From: Gemmatimonadota bacterium
Lineage (GTDB): Bacteria > Gemmatimonadota > Gemmatimonadetes > Gemmatimonadales > Gemmatimonadaceae
DNA length: 64,000 bases
NCBI GenBank assembly: GCA_014192065.1
Contig: BJHH01000002.1
Location: 124,001 to 188,000, forward strand
Direction: 5' to 3'
Shown: positions 45,650-53,697 of the stretch, one piece after another
How the letters are laid out: each line of letters starts with the position of its first letter
Position numbering within the stretch: the stretch's first letter is position 1
Notes under the pieces: model-generated
What the model was told of the DNA's origin: nothing
Databases searched by the model: none
Seen by the model: only the letters and a program-made list of their open reading frames with translations
Program-made: the position numbers and the translations under genes

Positions 45650-47065
45650 GTGGATCCCCTGATCGCACCACTCGGCCGGATTGTCGGCGCGAAGTACGTT
45701 ATCGCGCGACCATCGGAACTCATTGTGTACGAAAACGACGGACTGCCCGGCTACCACAAAAGGCCGCGGCTGCTCGTTTCGCCGGCGAATCGCGACGAAG
45801 CCATCGCCGTGGTGAGAGCACTCGCTGCCGCCGGCGCAGCGTTCGTTGCGCGCGGCGCCGGCACCGGACTCTCGGGTGGTTCACTCGCCGACGGCATCGT
45901 GATGGTCGGCCTGCAGCGCATGCGTCGGATCATCGCGATCGATGAACTCGCGCGCACCGCGACGGTCGAACCCGGTGTGGTCAACGCCAACCTGACGCGC
46001 GCGGCCGCACCGTTCGGCCTACACTACGCGCCAGACCCATCGAGCCAGACGGCATGCACCATCGGCGGAAACGTTGCCGAGAACGCGGGCGGACCGCACT
46101 GCCTCAAGTACGGCGTGACGCTCAATCACGTCGTCGCGGCAACGATTGTTTTGCCAGAAGGTGAGGTCATGCGCCTCGAAGCCCCGCGCGACGACGAGGT
46201 CGGCATCGACCTACTCGGCACGTTCGTCGGTTCAGAAGGGTGCTTCGGAATCGCCGTGGATGTAACGGTGAAACTCACACCGAACCCGGCGCGCATCTAC
46301 ACGATGCTCGCCGACTTCATGACGGTCGACGGCGCCGCCGAAGCCGTGAGTACGATCATCGCCGCCGGGATCGTTCCGGCTGCGCTCGAGCTCATCGATG
46401 CCGGCACGATTGCCGCGGTCGAGGCGTCGATCTACGCGGCCGGCTATCCGACCGACGTCGCCGCCGCACTGATCATTGAAGTGGACGGACCGCTGGCCGG
46501 ACTCGACGACGACGTCGACGCCGTGGACCGGATCTGCCGTGCCGCCGGCGCTCGGACCGTGCGCGTGGCCAACGACCCGGCCGATCGTGCGCGCCTCTGG
46601 CAGGGCCGCAAGAAAGCCTTCGGCGCGATGGGCCGCGTGGCACCGAACCTCTGCGTGCAGGACGCGGTCGTGCCGCGAACCAAACTCGCGCCGGTGTTGC
46701 GTGCCATCGCCGCCATCGGCGCGCGGCATCGCCTGCACGTGTGCAACGTGTTTCACGCCGGCGACGGCAATCTGCACCCGAATATTCCGTACAACGCCGA
46801 CGACGCTGACGAGTCCGAACGCGTCCACCTCGCCTGCGATGAGATCATGGCGCTCTGCATCGCCGAAGGCGGGACGCTCACGGGCGAACATGGCGTGGGA
46901 CTCGACAAGCTCAAGTACATGGACCAGCTCTTCACGCCCGATTCGCTCGACGCAATGTGCCGGCTGCGCGACGCATTCGATCCGGCTCGGCGTGCGAACC
47001 CTGGCAAGGTCGTGCCGGTCCACCGCTGCCGAGAGTGGCTCGCCGCGCCAGGAGTCAACGCATGA
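45650..47065 (+). CDS. glcD: Glycolate oxidase FAD subunit
   Basis: A 471-residue FAD-linked oxidase of the VAO/PCMH fold. ARGAGTGLSGGSLADGIVMVGLQRM is the FAD pyrophosphate site (core GAGTGLSGG), NVAENAGGPHCLKYGVT and DLLGTFVGSEGCFGIAVDVTVKL follow, and the C-terminal domain has CNVFHAGDGNLHPNI and GTLTGEHGVGLDK with the active-site His residues. It oxidises glycolate or D-lactate and passes electrons to GlcF. GTG start. The stop overlaps glcE (ATGA). Confidence 0.93.
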   Translation: MDPLIAPLGRIVGAKYVIARPSELIVYENDGLPGYHKRPRLLVSPANRDEAIAVVRALAAAGAAFVARGAGTGLSGGSLADGIVMVGLQRMRRIIAIDELARTATVEPGVVNANLTRAAAPFGLHYAPDPSSQTACTIGGNVAENAGGPHCLKYGVTLNHVVAATIVLPEGEVMRLEAPRDDEVGIDLLGTFVGSEGCFGIAVDVTVKLTPNPARIYTMLADFMTVDGAAEAVSTIIAAGIVPAALELIDAGTIAAVEASIYAAGYPTDVAAALIIEVDGPLAGLDDDVDAVDRICRAAGARTVRVANDPADRARLWQGRKKAFGAMGRVAPNLCVQDAVVPRTKLAPVLRAIAAIGARHRLHVCNVFHAGDGNLHPNIPYNADDADESERVHLACDEIMALCIAEGGTLTGEHGVGLDKLKYMDQLFTPDSLDAMCRLRDAFDPARRANPGKVVPVHRCREWLAAPGVNA

Positions 47066-47988
47066 CGGTCACCGAACAGGCGCCACGCAACACGGCGGAG
47101 CTCGCGCAGATCGTTTGTGACGCGCACGCCGCGCGCACGCCGCTGCGCCTCGAAGGCCGCGGCGGGTGGTCCGCTGCCGGCACGCCGGCGGGCCGGATCC
47201 GCGCCACCGCGCGACCGGTTTCGCTCGCGGCGATTGCCGGAGTCGTCGCCTACGTACCGGCCGACCTCACACTGACGCTGCGTGCCGGCACGACACTCGC
47301 AGAGCTGAACGCGATCACAGCCGAGCACAACCAGTGGTGTCCACTGCTGGCGTGGGGCGACGACACGGGCACTGTCGGCGCGACATTTGCGACGGCGACG
47401 GGTGGCCCCTGTGCCGCGACACTCGGACGGCCGCGCGACATCGCGCTCGGCGTCGAGTTCGTCGATGGCGCCGGCATGGTGGTACGTGGCGGCGGTCGCG
47501 TGGTGAAAAACGTGGCGGGCTTCGATCTCACCCGATTGCTCGTCGGCTCGTTCGGATCGCTTGGTGCGATCACCGAAGTGACGGTTCGGCTCCGCGCTCG
47601 ACCCGCGGTCGACGTCACCTGGTGCGTCACACGCCATGGCGCCACTGCCGGGTCCTGGCTCGGGCTGCTTCAGGGCGGTGCCATCACTCCGCTGGCCTGC
47701 GAAGTCCCCGACGACACCAGGGCAAGCGCGCTCGGGCTCGATGCCGGAAGCGCGCTGGTGCGGTACGCCGGCAATGCGGCGCTCGTGGCGGCCGCAAAAG
47801 CGATTGCATCGTCCGCCGGATCGATCGTGGAAGTTGATGCATCGGTATGGACGCGATACCGCGCCCTCGACCCTCGTCCGAGGCGTCTCGATGGACGTCC
47901 GCTCGTGAACACCGTTGCCGCGCGCATCAAAGAACGGTTCGACCCAGCGGGCATCCTCAACCCCGGCGTATTCGGAGAACAGGCGTGA
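47062..47988 (+). CDS. glcE: Glycolate oxidase subunit GlcE
   Basis: A 308-residue second FAD-binding subunit. Only the FAD domain is present, shorter than GlcD, as in other GlcE proteins. RAGTTLAELNAITAEHNQWCPL and GRPRDIALGVEFVDGAGMVVRGGGRVVKNVAGFDLTRLLVGSFGSLGAITEVTVRL (core VKNVAGFDLTRLLVGS) are the family signatures, and it ends IKERFDPAGILNPGVF. The 4-base overlaps with glcD and glcF indicate a stoichiometric complex. Confidence 0.93.
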   Translation: MTVTEQAPRNTAELAQIVCDAHAARTPLRLEGRGGWSAAGTPAGRIRATARPVSLAAIAGVVAYVPADLTLTLRAGTTLAELNAITAEHNQWCPLLAWGDDTGTVGATFATATGGPCAATLGRPRDIALGVEFVDGAGMVVRGGGRVVKNVAGFDLTRLLVGSFGSLGAITEVTVRLRARPAVDVTWCVTRHGATAGSWLGLLQGGAITPLACEVPDDTRASALGLDAGSALVRYAGNAALVAAAKAIASSAGSIVEVDASVWTRYRALDPRPRRLDGRPLVNTVAARIKERFDPAGILNPGVFGEQA

Positions 47989-49289
47989 CGAGCACAGCCA
48001 TACCGCCGACGGGTGCTGACCTCTGCGTGCATTGCGGCTTCTGCCTGCAGGCCTGCCCGACGTACCTCGCGCTCGACGACGAGAACGATTCACCACGCGG
48101 GCGCATCGTCCTGATCAAAGCGCTCGCCGCAGGAACGCTCAGCGCCTCCGACGACGCCGTGGGCACGCACCTCGACCAGTGCCTCGGTTGCCGCGCCTGC
48201 GAAACGGCCTGCCCATCGGGTGTACCCTACGGGCAGCTGCTGGAGGACACCCGCGCGACGATAATTGCCGCGCGGCCGATCCCATTCACGTCGAAGGTGA
48301 TTCTCGCGACCTTCGCCAACCCGTGGCTCCTGGCGATTAGCATGGCCGGTGCGCGACTGTTGCGGGCGCTTGGCATCACGCGGCTGCTCGCGCGTGCGCC
48401 CGGGCGGCTCGGGCTCATGATGGCAACATTGGAAGCGACCCGCCGCTCGGTCCGCGGCGGGAGTCCGGCTGCCCGAGCTAGGCGCGGCGCGCAAAGCGCA
48501 TCCGCCCAGACCGGCGCACTCGCCCCGCAGCGCGCACGCGTCGCGGTGCTCAAGGGCTGCGTGATGGAGGGGCTCTTGGCGCCGGTGAACCGCGCCACCG
48601 AACGCACCCTCGCGCGAAACGGCTTTGCGCTATGCACCACAGCTGGTCAGCAGTGTTGTGGCGCCCTGCACGCGCATGCCGGTGACCGCGAAACAGCCCG
48701 GAGACTCGCGCGCGCGAACATCGCGGCATTCGAACAGTCAGACGCGGAGTGCATCGCCGTGAACTCGGCGGGCTGCGGCGCGGCAATGAAGGAATACGGG
48801 CACCTTCTTGCGGACGACGCCTCGTGGCGCGACCGCGCGGCGGCGTTTGGCGCGAAGGTTCGCGATGTCAGCGAACTACTCGCCGCCGCAGGGCCAGCGC
48901 CGGCTACGGGTGCGCCGGTGAACGCAGCGGTGGACTTCCCCTGCCATCTCGTGCACGGTCAACGGCTTTCCGATCCGCCGGCGCGGGTACTCGCTGCCAT
49001 CGGTGGACTGCGAGCATTCGAGTTGCCAGACGCCAGCGCCTGCTGCGGCAGTGCAGGACTCTATTCGCTCACCCAACCAGCACTTTCGCAGCGCATCCTC
49101 GCGCCGAAACTGGCAGGGATCGCCGCGAGCGGAGCCGCGGTCGTGACCACGGGAAACCCAGGCTGCATGATGCACATCGCGGCCGGACTGATTCGCTCGG
49201 GCAGTAACGTACAGGTGCGGCATCCCGTCGAGTTGCTCGACGCCGCGTATGAGTACGATGCCTGCCAGGGCGAGGGACAGGAGCGGTGA
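47985..49289 (+). CDS. glcF: Glycolate oxidase iron-sulfur subunit
   Basis: A 434-residue protein with two [4Fe-4S] motifs, CVHCGFCLQACPTY (residues 14-27) and CLGCRACETACPSG (about 67-80), followed by two CCG domains (GQQCCGALHAHAGD and SACCGSAGLYSLTQP) that hold a further cluster or flavin contact. It carries electrons from GlcDE to the quinone pool. GTG start overlapping the glcE stop (GTGA). It overlaps ygfZ by the same pattern. Confidence 0.94.
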   Translation: MTSTAIPPTGADLCVHCGFCLQACPTYLALDDENDSPRGRIVLIKALAAGTLSASDDAVGTHLDQCLGCRACETACPSGVPYGQLLEDTRATIIAARPIPFTSKVILATFANPWLLAISMAGARLLRALGITRLLARAPGRLGLMMATLEATRRSVRGGSPAARARRGAQSASAQTGALAPQRARVAVLKGCVMEGLLAPVNRATERTLARNGFALCTTAGQQCCGALHAHAGDRETARRLARANIAAFEQSDAECIAVNSAGCGAAMKEYGHLLADDASWRDRAAAFGAKVRDVSELLAAAGPAPATGAPVNAAVDFPCHLVHGQRLSDPPARVLAAIGGLRAFELPDASACCGSAGLYSLTQPALSQRILAPKLAGIAASGAAVVTTGNPGCMMHIAAGLIRSGSNVQVRHPVELLDAAYEYDACQGEGQER

Positions 49290-50278
49290 CGGCCTCGCGC
49301 GAAGCGTACGACGCCGCGCAGTCCGCTGCGGTCGTTATCGACCGGAGCGACCGCGTGCGACTGGTGTTCACCGGCCCGCAGGCACGCTTGACGCTGAATG
49401 GCTTGCTCACCAACGACGTGGCACCGCTCGTTTCGGGACACGGCCACTACGCCGCTGCACTCACCAACAAGGGTAAGGTCATCGCGGACGTTCGCCTGTT
49501 CGCGCGCGAAGCGGATTTTCTCGTCGATACCTCGGCGGCCGCTGGCCCGGGCCTACTCGCCATGCTCAAGAAGTACGTCAATCCGCGACTCGCGCAGTTC
49601 AGCGACGCCTCGGGCGAGATTGGCACAATCGGCGTGTTCGGACCACAGGCGGCTGAGGCGATCGCTTCCTTGTGCTCGATCGATGCTTCGGTCCTCGCCG
49701 AACTCCCCCAGTACTCGCACCTGCAGAGCACGTTCGGCGCCGTGCCGTGCACGATTGCGCGCGTGCCCGACCTTGGCGTGACGGGCTTCGACCTGTTTAT
49801 CCCGGGCACGGCAGCCGCGGCGTTCATCGCAGCGCAGCGCGCCGGACGCGCGACCTGGCTCGACGCCGAAACGGCAGATACGTTGCGCATCGAAGCCGGA
49901 CGGCCACTCTGGGGCACCGATATGGACGAGAACACACTCGCCCAGGAAGCCGCACTCGACCGGGCGGATGTCGGCGCGATCTCGTTCGATAAGGGGTGTT
50001 ACACCGGCCAGGAAACGGTCGCCCGCGTCCACTTCCGCGGACATGTGAACCGCGTGTTGCGAGGGCTGCGCTGCACAACCATGCCGCAGTCCGGCGCGCG
50101 CGTCGGGTTTGGCGACAACGCCGAAGCGGGCACGGTCTGCTCAACGAGTGAATCACCGCAACACGGCGCGATCGCGCTCGCGTACGTGCGGCGCGAAATC
50201 GAGACTGGCGCCGTGGTCACCGTGCGCTGGGACGACCACGAAACGCCGGCCACCGTTTCGCCGCTTCCGTTCGACTGA
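49286..50278 (+). CDS. ygfZ: YgfZ/GcvT-like folate-binding iron-sulfur repair protein
   Basis: A 330-residue protein of the aminomethyltransferase fold. RVRLVFTGPQARLTLNGLLTNDV and the signature KGCYTGQETVARVHFRGHVNR (core KGCYTGQE) define YgfZ. It uses folate to help build or repair [4Fe-4S] proteins. GTG start overlapping the glcF stop, so it is co-translated with the iron-sulfur subunit it probably serves. A 14-base-pair hairpin follows 8 bases after the stop. Confidence 0.93.
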   Translation: MTASREAYDAAQSAAVVIDRSDRVRLVFTGPQARLTLNGLLTNDVAPLVSGHGHYAAALTNKGKVIADVRLFAREADFLVDTSAAAGPGLLAMLKKYVNPRLAQFSDASGEIGTIGVFGPQAAEAIASLCSIDASVLAELPQYSHLQSTFGAVPCTIARVPDLGVTGFDLFIPGTAAAAFIAAQRAGRATWLDAETADTLRIEAGRPLWGTDMDENTLAQEAALDRADVGAISFDKGCYTGQETVARVHFRGHVNRVLRGLRCTTMPQSGARVGFGDNAEAGTVCSTSESPQHGAIALAYVRREIETGAVVTVRWDDHETPATVSPLPFD

Positions 50279-50286
50279 ATAACAAC

Positions 50287-50318
50287 AGAAGGGCGCGCCC
50301 GATTGGGCGCGCCCTTCT
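50287..50318. terminator. 14-bp hairpin between ygfZ and the lipoprotein gene
   Basis: AGAAGGGCGCGCCC, loop GATT, GGGCGCGCCCTTCT: a perfect 14-base-pair stem with a 4-base loop. It lies between convergent genes, and on the minus strand it is followed by GTTGTTATT, slightly T-rich. It probably ends transcription from both sides. Confidence 0.75.
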
Positions 50319-50339
50319 CAACAGCTGAGAAGAAGTCTG

Positions 50340-50534
50340 TTACGGCTTCTTCGCGGCAGCCGGCGCGGCAGCCGCGGCGGCAGCCGAGTCAGCAGCAGCC
50401 TTCAACGCGGCGCTATCCGGTGCAGCAACGACCGCAGCAGCTTCCGGCGCGGCTTCCGGGGCCTTCTCGGCGGGGGAGCAAGCGGCAATCGCGAGAATCG
50501 CGAAGAACGACGCAGCGAGGGTGACACGCTTCAT
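50340..50534 (-). CDS. Small Ala-rich lipoprotein
   Basis: A 64-residue protein with a lipoprotein signal: basic start MKR, hydrophobic core and lipobox AIAAC, so mature Cys19 would be diacylated by Lgt. The mature 46 residues are almost only Ala with Pro, Lys, Glu, Asp and Ser, a flexible or helical tether with no fold. GGAG lies 8 bases before the ATG, and a good sigma-70 promoter is upstream. Size and composition recall small structural lipoproteins that tie the outer membrane to the wall, but no known family is recognised. The hairpin at 50287-50318 would end its transcript. Confidence 0.72.
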   Translation of the reverse strand: MKRVTLAASFFAILAIAACSPAEKAPEAAPEAAAVVAAPDSAALKAAADSAAAAAAAPAAAKKP

Positions 50535-50616
50535 GGGGGGCTCTCCAGAACTGGATTTGCATTACGTGGCACAGTGTACAGCTGCGCCGGTTGCGCAGTC
50601 CTGTGACAGCTTGCAG

Positions 50617-50645
50617 ATAGTAACTAGTCTCAACGGAAACGTCAA
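50617..50645 (-). promoter_or_regulatory. Sigma-70 promoter of the small lipoprotein gene
   Basis: On the minus strand TTGACG (50645-50640), exactly 17 bases, then TACTAT (50622-50617). Transcription would start near 50610 and give a leader of about 75 bases with a GGAG Shine-Dalgarno. This is the best -35 match in the window and, unlike most others, gives a leadered mRNA. Confidence 0.6.
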
Positions 50646-50727
50646 GAGATACGGGCACGCAACCCCAATTGGTATAGAAGGTTGTGAGGCCCCTCAACGG
50701 CCCGGCTCGCTTCACGGGGATGGTCGG

Positions 50728-50772
50728 CAAGCGTCGAGTTCCAACCGCCAAGCGTCGGGTTCAAACTAGATT
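50728..50772 (+). promoter_or_regulatory. Tandem 18-base direct repeats next to TAGATT, molybdoenzyme promoter
   Basis: CAAGCGTCGAGTTCCAAC (50728-50745) and CAAGCGTCGGGTTCAAAC (50749-50766) differ at 2 of 18 positions and repeat every 21 bases, two helical turns. TAGATT (50767-50772) follows at once and would be the -10 box. The -35 position falls inside the repeats and is poor (ACCGCC), as expected for an activator-dependent promoter. The leader to the ATG at 50834 would be about 55 bases. The rest of the 299-base gap from 50535 holds the minus-strand promoter and nothing else I can identify. Confidence 0.5.
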
Positions 50773-50833
50773 CTCCACTTCACCCGCCGTCGTCATCGCG
50801 CGACCGTCCGACACCGAGCTCTTCTAGATAATC

Positions 50834-52942
50834 ATGGCCATCGACGCAACGGACGAGACAGGTGCAGAACCGGTTGCTCGGGTCATTCGCGGCGCCTGTC
50901 CACACGACTGCCCTGATTGCTGCGCCACGCTCGTCACGGTCGAGCACGGTCGCGCCACGAAGATTCAGGGCGATCCGGATCACCCGTTCACCCAGGGATT
51001 TCTCTGCGCGAAGGTGAACCGGTACCTCGAGCGCACCTACCACAAGGACCGCCTCACCACGCCACTCCGGCGTGCAGGACCCAAGGGCAGCGGCACGTTC
51101 GAACCGGCGACGTGGAATGACGCGCTCACCGAGATCGCCGCCAAGCTCAACACGATTCGCAGCTCAAGTGACGGACCGCAGGCCATCCTTCCGTATTCGT
51201 ACGCCGGTACCATGGGGTATGTGCAGGGCGGGTCGATCGACCGGCGGTTCTTTAACCTGATCGGCGCGTCCGAGCTCGACCGAACGATCTGTTCGTCGTG
51301 CGGCTCGGCTGGCATGCAGATGACCGTGGGCGCGAATATCGGCGCGGACGGCGAAGGCCTGCCGAGGAGCGACCTCGTGCTCCTCTGGGGAACGAACACG
51401 CTGACGGCGAATCCGCACCTCTGGCCCTATGTGCGCAAGGCGCGCGACAACGGCGCCACCGTGATCGCGATTGACCCGATCCGCACGCGCACCGCGGAAC
51501 AGTGCGACGAGTGGATCGGTATCCGCCCGGGCACCGACGCGGCGCTGGCGCTCGCGATGATGCACGTGATCTTTGCCGAAGGACTCGAAGACGCCAGTTA
51601 CATCGAGCAGCACACGCTCGGCGCGGACCAGCTTCGCGAACGCGTCAAGGAGTGGTCGCCCGCACGCGCGGCCCCGATTACCGGTATTCCAGAGGAAACG
51701 ATCGTCTCACTCGCGCGCCGCTACGGTCGCGCAAAGTCGGCGTTCCTGCGCATCAACTACGGACTCCAGCGGCACGGTGGCGGTGGCATGGCGGTGCGCA
51801 CGCTTGCCTGCCTGCCTGCAGTCTGCGGCCATTGGCGCCGCCCGGGCGGCGGAATCCAGCTCTCAACAGGCAAGACGTTCCAGTTCAACAAGGACGCGCT
51901 GATGCGTCCGGACCTCAAGCCCAATCCGGTTCGCCTTGTCAACATGATTTTGCTCGGCCAGGCGCTGACGCGCCCCGATGCGGGCGTCGGCGGCCCGCCG
52001 GTGAAGGCACTGGTCGTCTACAACTCCAATCCGGCGGCGGTGGCACCAGACCGCAGCGAGGTCGTACGCGGGCTCGCGCGCGAGGACCTGTTCACCGTCG
52101 TGCTCGAGCAGTTCCAGACCGACACCGCCGATTGGGCCGACTGGGTGCTGCCGGCCACGACGCAGCTCGAGCATTGGGATGTGCACTTTGCCTACGGACA
52201 TCTCTACGCCACGCTCAACCGGCCCGCGATCGCACCGCTGGGTGACGCTAAGCCCAACACGGAGATCTTCCGGCTACTGGCGAGGACGATGGGGCTCGAC
52301 CATCCCGCGCTTCAGGAAGACGACGTCACGGTGATCAAGGGCTCGCTCGACACGGCGGCGGCGTGCATGAAAGGCGTGACCTTCGATGCCCTGATGGAGA
52401 AGGGCTGGGTGCACCTCAACGTGCCTCGGCCATACCTGCCGTTCGCTGATGGCGGGTTCCTCACCCCGAGCGGCAAGTGTGAGTTCTATTCGGAGCGAAT
52501 GCAGGCGATGGGGCTGGACCCGCTTCCAAACTTCACGCCGCCGCACGAGTTCCCGGAAACATCACCCGAGCTGGCGGCGAAATACCCACTGACGCTGATC
52601 TCCTCACCCAGACACCAGTTCCTGAACTCGACGTTCGTGAACGTGGACTCCCTGAGGAAGGACGCAGTCCCCGAGATTGTGCTACACCGCCACGACGCCG
52701 CCGTGCGCGGCATCGTGGAGGGCGCGCGCGTGGTCGTCGCGAATGACCGCGGATCCTTTAGTGGTATCGCGCGGGTGGGCGAGTCGGTGCGCGAGGGCGT
52801 GGCCAACGCGCCGAGTGTCTGGTGGACGAAGCTCACGAGTGACGGCAAGAACGTGAACGACACGACGTCACAACGCGAGACCGACCTAGGCCATGGGCCC
52901 GTGTTCTATGACAACCTCGTCGAGATCAGCGTCGCGGACTGA
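50834..52942 (+). CDS. Molybdopterin oxidoreductase, DMSO reductase family
   Basis: A 702-residue catalytic subunit with one [4Fe-4S] cluster (CPHDCPDCC then GFLCAK) and the bis-MGD binding domains: SYAGTMGYVQGGSIDRRF, LLWGTNTLTANPHLWPYVRKA, RINYGLQRHGGGGMAVR, YNSNPAAVAPDRSEVV and the C-terminal YPLTLISSPRHQFLNSTFVN. No Tat signal is visible, so it is probably cytoplasmic. The likely metal-ligand region ICSSCGSAG has Cys and Ser candidates, and the ligand cannot be fixed by eye. It has no electron-transfer or membrane partner nearby. The substrate is unknown. Confidence 0.88.
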   Translation: MAIDATDETGAEPVARVIRGACPHDCPDCCATLVTVEHGRATKIQGDPDHPFTQGFLCAKVNRYLERTYHKDRLTTPLRRAGPKGSGTFEPATWNDALTEIAAKLNTIRSSSDGPQAILPYSYAGTMGYVQGGSIDRRFFNLIGASELDRTICSSCGSAGMQMTVGANIGADGEGLPRSDLVLLWGTNTLTANPHLWPYVRKARDNGATVIAIDPIRTRTAEQCDEWIGIRPGTDAALALAMMHVIFAEGLEDASYIEQHTLGADQLRERVKEWSPARAAPITGIPEETIVSLARRYGRAKSAFLRINYGLQRHGGGGMAVRTLACLPAVCGHWRRPGGGIQLSTGKTFQFNKDALMRPDLKPNPVRLVNMILLGQALTRPDAGVGGPPVKALVVYNSNPAAVAPDRSEVVRGLAREDLFTVVLEQFQTDTADWADWVLPATTQLEHWDVHFAYGHLYATLNRPAIAPLGDAKPNTEIFRLLARTMGLDHPALQEDDVTVIKGSLDTAAACMKGVTFDALMEKGWVHLNVPRPYLPFADGGFLTPSGKCEFYSERMQAMGLDPLPNFTPPHEFPETSPELAAKYPLTLISSPRHQFLNSTFVNVDSLRKDAVPEIVLHRHDAAVRGIVEGARVVVANDRGSFSGIARVGESVREGVANAPSVWWTKLTSDGKNVNDTTSQRETDLGHGPVFYDNLVEISVAD

Positions 52943-52984
52943 GCGCGTCGACCGAACGGCGGCGCGGCAGGGCCTCGGCCTTGG

Positions 52985-53521
52985 CTAGAACGGATTGACC
53001 GTGAACCCCTGCTGGTGAAGCACGGCGTGCGCGAAGGCCGCTGACGGGGCGACGAGCACGAAGGGCAGGATCTTGTCGCGCGGCATCTTCTTGTTGGCCG
53101 CGGTCTGCCCGCAGAGGATGATGCGCACACCGGCCTTCGACATTTCCTCGAGCAGCGCGATGTTCGGGTTGTCGACTCCCTTCCGGGCGCGGTACTCATC
53201 ATGAGCAAGAAGTTCCTCGCCGGCGGTCCCGTGCACGACGACCGCGACCTGCACGTTCGCGCGGGGGACGCCGAGCACAGCGGCCTGGTTCACGAATCGC
53301 GGTGGCACTTCAAACGCGACGTTCGGATCACCCGGTTTGGCCGACCCAACATTGATGTCCCACGACACTTTGTAGGTCTGGTCGGTCGGGACCGCGAATG
53401 TGGTGTTCGGGACCGGCGAGTGGAGCCCGCCCTTCATGATGACGGGCCCCGCCTGTTGCTGGGCGGCCGCCGGCACGGAGAACAGGGCGAGCAGTGCAAG
53501 TGCGACGAAGATTTTTCGCAT
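52985..53521 (-). CDS. Exported DsrE-family protein
   Basis: A 178-residue protein. The start at 53521 gives a clean signal peptide (KIFVALALLALFSVPAAAQ). Residues 60-178 are a DsrE/DsrF-like alpha/beta domain: VQVAVVVHGTAGEELL, NIALLEEMSKAGVRIILCGQTAANKKM and LVAPSAAFAHAVLHQQGF. The Cys in LCGQ is at the position used by DsrE-type sulfur carriers. Periplasmic members of this family are common and mostly uncharacterised. It converges with the molybdoenzyme gene, 42 bases away, which may be chance. Confidence 0.82.
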   Translation of the reverse strand: MRKIFVALALLALFSVPAAAQQQAGPVIMKGGLHSPVPNTTFAVPTDQTYKVSWDINVGSAKPGDPNVAFEVPPRFVNQAAVLGVPRANVQVAVVVHGTAGEELLAHDEYRARKGVDNPNIALLEEMSKAGVRIILCGQTAANKKMPRDKILPFVLVAPSAAFAHAVLHQQGFTVNPF

Positions 53522-53647
53522 GGACGAAACCTCGGGGCGTTGCGTGTCTTGGACCAGAGATAGCCTGCGTGGCAGGGATCGCACCGGGCGCGACCTGAAC
53601 AGGAAGGACACCGAATCGCCGCCTTGGAACGCACGCGATACGAATCG

Positions 53648-53672
53648 GTACAGTCTGTACTGGCGTTAGATT
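53648..53672 (+). promoter_or_regulatory. moxR promoter with GTACAG-T-CTGTAC palindrome
   Basis: GTACAGTCTGTAC (53648-53660) is a perfect 6-1-6 inverted repeat. TAGATT (53667-53672) follows 6 bases later and would be the -10 box, with the start near 53680 and a leader of about 18 bases to ATG 53698. The palindrome covers the spacer and part of the -35 position, a repressor-type location. Confidence 0.5.
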
Positions 53673-53697
53673 GCGTCCATCCCAAATCCACGAACAT

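Noticed and set aside
46753-48096. Open frame of 447 codons opposite glcD/glcE
   Set aside because: Arg- and Gly-rich with no motif, opposite genes with clear signatures.
50756-50767. GGGTTCAAAC resembling a tRNA T-loop
   Set aside because: No acceptor, D-arm or anticodon stem can be folded around it; it is part of the direct repeat before the molybdoenzyme.
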